From: JBCDGH01 sp038751365
GTDB taxonomy: Bacteria; Patescibacteriota; JACMRA01
Direction of reading: 5' to 3'
NCBI GenBank assembly: GCA_038751365.1
Contig: JBCDGH010000028.1
Location: forward strand, 1 to 16,668
Length of the DNA stretch: 16,668 bases
Each line of letters starts with the position of its first letter. Positions within the stretch are counted from its first letter, which is position 1. A program made the position numbers and the translations under genes. The notes under the pieces were generated by a model that saw only the letters and a program-made list of their open reading frames with translations, did no database searches and was not told the DNA's origin. This document shows positions 13,807-16,668 of this stretch, piece by piece.

Positions 13807-16668
13807 TTAAAGATCTTTATTTTCTGTAGAGTCCACAACATCAATTCCAATACTACTTCTAGTATTTGTTTTTTTCCATACTCCAAAACCAATCATGCCA
13901 AAAACTGCTATTGCAATAAATCCTACTAAGCCAGCTCCTCCACTTCGAATTGTAGTAGTGATTGCGCTTATAACGGGAGTGAGTGGAGACTCTTGATCGC
14001 TGGTGTTAGTAAATTGGACAGTGCTAGGTTGGGTTTGTGTAGTATTAGCAGGATTTCCATTAACCGTAGATATTTGAGGGGAAATACCTCCTATCGGCAA
14101 CTCTTTGACAGTGGCTGAAATGGTTAACTCTCCAACTATATAGTCAGGGTCTGACGGTGAGGAGTTTGCGGGTAATGTAGAGTCTATCTCTAACGTATCT
14201 GTGTTAGGATTATAGCTACCATCTACACCTTCTAATGTGGAGTTCGTATACTCGAGTTCTGGTGGTAAAATGTCAGTTATAGTAATGTCGGACAGATCTC
14301 CTTCGCCATCATCATTAGCTACCGTGATGGTAACTTCTATAGTATCACCAACTTCAGGCTCAACGTTATCTACAACTATATTGGTGACTATGTTTGGTTG
14401 AAGAATAGTAATCTCGGTAAATCTATAGCTATTAAAGACTTGCCCTGACTGAGAAAAATTAATGTTACTAATTTCATCGTTCCCAAGATTCCCATTCAGA
14501 GTAGTTAAGTTTTGGTTTTGAGAAGTGAAAGAGCGAGTAGTAAATTCTGGTATTATATAATCCAACCCGTCTTCATATTCAGAAGGTTGGGTCTGCGAAA
14601 TAGTATAAGACCCTCCAGCCAAAATATTAAATGTGAATTGTCCGTTTGAGTTTGTGTTTGTTTCGCTAGAGACAGAATTACCTGATAAATCAGTACCTAC
14701 TATGTTCATTTTTATATTAGGCAAAGCGGTCTGGTCTCCTTCATCGATTCCATCTTGATCATCTTCTACAAAGTTAATTCCGCTAATACTATTGAATCTT
14801 GCAGTCCCAAAATCTACATCAGTATATTCTAAAGTAGAAGTAGTAATCTCCAAAGTAGTCTGATAATCTCTAGTATCATCAGGATCTTCAATTTGATAAT
14901 CTTGATAATCTTTAACTACCACGGTGTAAGTACCAAGATCTAAGTTTTCAAAAAGATATTGAGAATCAATTCCAATAGATTCGGTATTAACGAGGTTATT
15001 ACTACTATCCAACAAATCTACTTTCCAAGACTCTTGTCCAAATTCACCGCTAGTAAAGTCAGAGTTTAGATTCAAATCCTCATACACAAACCCGCTGATC
15101 GACCCCTTTGGTCTAGGTAGCTCAGTGAAGATAGCCGGTCCATAACTTAATCCTGTTGTATCTAAAACTATATCATTAATTGTATCAGGTGACTGTTGAG
15201 TTCCAACATCACTAACTTGAATATCGGACACTGCACCAGTGAAGGTGTTTCCTAAATAATCTCTACCATCTATATACTCTGCAGGATGAGTTTGAGTGAT
15301 AGAGTAAGTACCGCCTACTAAATTTATAAATTCAAAACTACCTTGAGGATTATTGTTACTATCATTTTCTATTGATTGAGTAGTAAGACTAACACTATTT
15401 CCAAAAATATCAGTACCAGTTAAGGTATATTCTACTTCACCAATAACTTGCCAATCTCCGCTATTAACTCCATCTTGGTCTTTTTCCACGTAGTTGTTTC
15501 CTACTACGTCACTAAATTCAGCTGTACCAAAATCTACTTCAGTATAATCTAAATTAGAAGTAGTAATCTCTAAAGTAGTTTGATAGTCTCTAGTATCATC
15601 AGGATCTTCAGTTTGATAGTCTTGGTAATCCTTAGCAATTACTGTGTAAGTACCTAAATCTAAACCTTCAAATAGATATTGAGAATTAGAATCTAGAGTA
15701 TCAGTCGCTATTACGTTACTAGAGTCATCCAATAAATCTACAGTCCAAGTTGTAAACCCTCTTTCATTAGGTTGTTTTTCAAAGTCTAGGTTTTCATCAA
15801 GATATACATGACCTGAGATAGAGCCTTGGGGTTTAGGTAGTTCAGTGAATCTATAGAAGTCTAGAAATAAGTTTGACCCATTTAGAGTAATATCTATTGA
15901 GTTCTCATCGTTGATACTACCTATAAGTTCTGGATTTTGGTTGTCAGCAAATTTATTATAGCCTAAATAATCTAGCCCATCGTCATATTCTGAAGGCTGA
16001 GTTTGTGTAATTGTGTATGTTCCAGCGATTAAATTATTGAATATAAAATATCCATATTCTTCTTCATCGTCATCGCTATATGAAAGTGTAGATATATTTA
16101 CAGCTTCACCAAGTATATCGGTACCTATGAGGCTAAACTCTACACCGTCTAAGAATTGCCAGTCACCCTCGTTAACCCCATTCTGGTCTTCTTCAACAAA
16201 TGTGCTTCCTGAGATTCTGCTGCTATTTGCACCTCCAAAGTTTATATTCATGAATTCTAAGTTCTCCTCAGTAATCTCAATGGTTGTTTCATAGTCTTTA
16301 ACTGAGTCTGGATCTTCGAGTTGATAACTAAAACTTATATTTGCCTTTACCACGTAAGTGCCTAAGTCTAAATCATCAAAATTAAAAGCTCCGTTAGTTT
16401 CAATTGGTTGTCCAGACCCTCTAAAGGAAGTATTTCTTGTAATTTCATTATTTTCTGAATCGTACAAAAATACATCCCAGGTTTGTCCAGCATCTTCGGA
16501 ACTATCTTTTATAAAATTAGTATTCTTATCCTCATACACAAACCCACTAATCGACCCCTTTGGTCTAGGTAATTCAGTAAAGATAAAGCTATCATAACTC
16601 ATACCTGCTTGATCTAATACTATATCATTAATTGTATCAGGAGACTGTAGAGTGCCAGCGTCATTAGC
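13807..16668 (-). CDS. Giant repeat-built surface protein with SdrD-B-like and DUF11 domains (5' end outside window)
   Basis: The frame stays open to the window edge, so the ATG at 16602 is internal and the start is not seen; about 953 residues are visible. Three composite units of 244, 240 and 236 residues each combine an A module (FTELPRPKGSISGFVYED...GTYTV) and a B module (ISG..FVE.DQDG...GD...GTD..GN...GTYTITQTQPSEY.DGLDYLG). Both resemble SdrD-B/Cna-B type stalk domains, and the D-Q-D-G.N/D-x-GD motifs may bind calcium. A DUF11-like domain follows (NIVVDNVEPEVGDTIEVTI...), then IRSGG, a membrane segment and a short basic-acidic tail. The protein should be an extended adhesin or stalk. 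It has almost no Cys, unlike the DUF11 protein at 1-1149. The hydrolase gene lies 19 bp downstream. The frame ends in TAA. Confidence 0.88.
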   Translation of the reverse strand, partial: ANDAGTLQSPDTINDIVLDQAGMSYDSFIFTELPRPKGSISGFVYEDKNTNFIKDSSEDAGQTWDVFLYDSENNEITRNTSFRGSGQPIETNGAFNFDDLDLGTYVVKANISFSYQLEDPDSVKDYETTIEITEENLEFMNINFGGANSSRISGSTFVEEDQNGVNEGDWQFLDGVEFSLIGTDILGEAVNISTLSYSDDDEEEYGYFIFNNLIAGTYTITQTQPSEYDDGLDYLGYNKFADNQNPELIGSINDENSIDITLNGSNLFLDFYRFTELPKPQGSISGHVYLDENLDFEKQPNERGFTTWTVDLLDDSSNVIATDTLDSNSQYLFEGLDLGTYTVIAKDYQDYQTEDPDDTRDYQTTLEITTSNLDYTEVDFGTAEFSDVVGNNYVEKDQDGVNSGDWQVIGEVEYTLTGTDIFGNSVSLTTQSIENDSNNNPQGSFEFINLVGGTYSITQTHPAEYIDGRDYLGNTFTGAVSDIQVSDVGTQQSPDTINDIVLDTTGLSYGPAIFTELPRPKGSISGFVYEDLNLNSDFTSGEFGQESWKVDLLDSSNNLVNTESIGIDSQYLFENLDLGTYTVVVKDYQDYQIEDPDDTRDYQTTLEITTSTLEYTDVDFGTARFNSISGINFVEDDQDGIDEGDQTALPNIKMNIVGTDLSGNSVSSETNTNSNGQFTFNILAGGSYTISQTQPSEYEDGLDYIIPEFTTRSFTSQNQNLTTLNGNLGNDEISNINFSQSGQVFNSYRFTEITILQPNIVTNIVVDNVEPEVGDTIEVTITVANDDGEGDLSDITITDILPPELEYTNSTLEGVDGSYNPNTDTLEIDSTLPANSSPSDPDYIVGELTISATVKELPIGGISPQISTVNGNPANTTQTQPSTVQFTNTSDQESPLTPVISAITTTIRSGGAGLVGFIAIAVFGMIGFGVWKKTNTRSSIGIDVVDSTENKDL
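14422..15129 (-). repeat. Composite repeat unit 3 of the giant surface protein (708 bp)
   Basis: Begins FTELPRPKGSISGFVYED and ends at RFTEITI, where the DUF11-like domain takes over. It shares its A-module start with unit 1 and its A-module end with unit 2, so it looks like a mosaic. Confidence 0.8.
15130..15849 (-). repeat. Composite repeat unit 2 of the giant surface protein (720 bp)
   Basis: Begins FTELPKPQGSISG. Bases 15541-15660 match 14821-14940 in unit 3 at exactly 720 bp offset, with 16 differences in 120 bases by eye count. Confidence 0.8.
15850..16581 (-). repeat. Composite repeat unit 1 of the giant surface protein (732 bp)
   Basis: Runs from one FTELP codon set to the next. At its 5' end (16531-16581 and onward beyond 16603) it matches the equivalent part of unit 3 at an offset of 1452 bp: 5 differences in 52 bases by eye. 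The rest is more diverged. Confidence 0.8.

Noticed and set aside
13788..13892. Upstream extension of the hydrolase frame to an ATG at 13892
   Set aside because: It would overlap the end of the surface-protein gene by 86 bp and adds residues with no hydrolase or signal character; the ATG at 13787 gives a normal anchor and 19 bp spacing.
14422..16581. CRISPR array or mobile element suggested by regular repeats
   Set aside because: The repeats are about 720 bp coding units of one surface protein; no short direct repeats with spacers and no transposase or terminal inverted repeats were seen in the window.
16358..16602. ATG at 16602 as the true start of the giant surface protein
   Set aside because: The frame stays open to the window edge and the upstream codons encode SPDTINDIVLD, a linker repeated inside the protein, so the gene continues beyond the window.

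Overview
The window is AT-rich. It reads like a small-genome bacterium with a Gram-positive-type wall, most plausibly a member of the Candidate Phyla Radiation (Patescibacteria). That placement is inferred from the mix of genes: a MurT-type ligase, a WxL-like protein with its DUF916 partner, large DUF11 and SdrD-B-like surface proteins, a Trm11-like methylase, trimmed translation proteins and a lone 5S rRNA gene. No phylogeny could be run. All 14 genes end in TAA or TAG, and the long frames read through without internal TGA, so no recoding of TGA is apparent.

Layout. 1-1149 is the C-terminal part of a DUF11-repeat surface protein (+). 1248-4127 encodes a valyl-tRNA synthetase (ValRS) that carries a Ham1/RdgB-like NTP pyrophosphatase domain between its N-terminal motif and its Rossmann fold, and that stops where the anticodon-binding domain should begin. 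4163-4711 is a YgjP-type metallopeptidase-like gene. 4807-5568 (-) is an orphan low-complexity protein. A gap of about 410 bp holds only weak structure until a compact promoter-SD-ORF-terminator unit for a 58-residue acidic orphan (5982-6158). 6234-6854 (-) is an ExoD-family membrane protein, followed by a 77-residue membrane protein (7031-7264). 7358-10534 is a tight gene row: a LepA/EF4 GTPase domain with no other LepA domains, a MurT-like ligase without an adjacent gatD, and a Trm11-like RNA methylase. 10569-12601 is a WxL-like plus DUF916 surface operon behind a near-consensus promoter. An isolated 5S rRNA gene (about 12620-12735) has its own apparent promoter and terminator. 12789-13787 (-) is a membrane-anchored alpha/beta hydrolase, downstream of a giant repeat-built surface protein (13807 to beyond 16668, -).

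Two themes stand out. The first is envelope and attachment. Four secreted or anchored surface proteins, a surface hydrolase, a wall-modifying ligase and an ExoD protein occupy much of the window, and the two large surface proteins share a C-terminal IR(S/T)GG-membrane segment-basic tail arrangement that could be an anchoring signal. The second is remodelling of translation genes. ValRS has gained a nucleotide-pool domain and lost its anticodon domain, and LepA is reduced to its G domain. The ValRS-Ham1 architecture is the most unusual observation.
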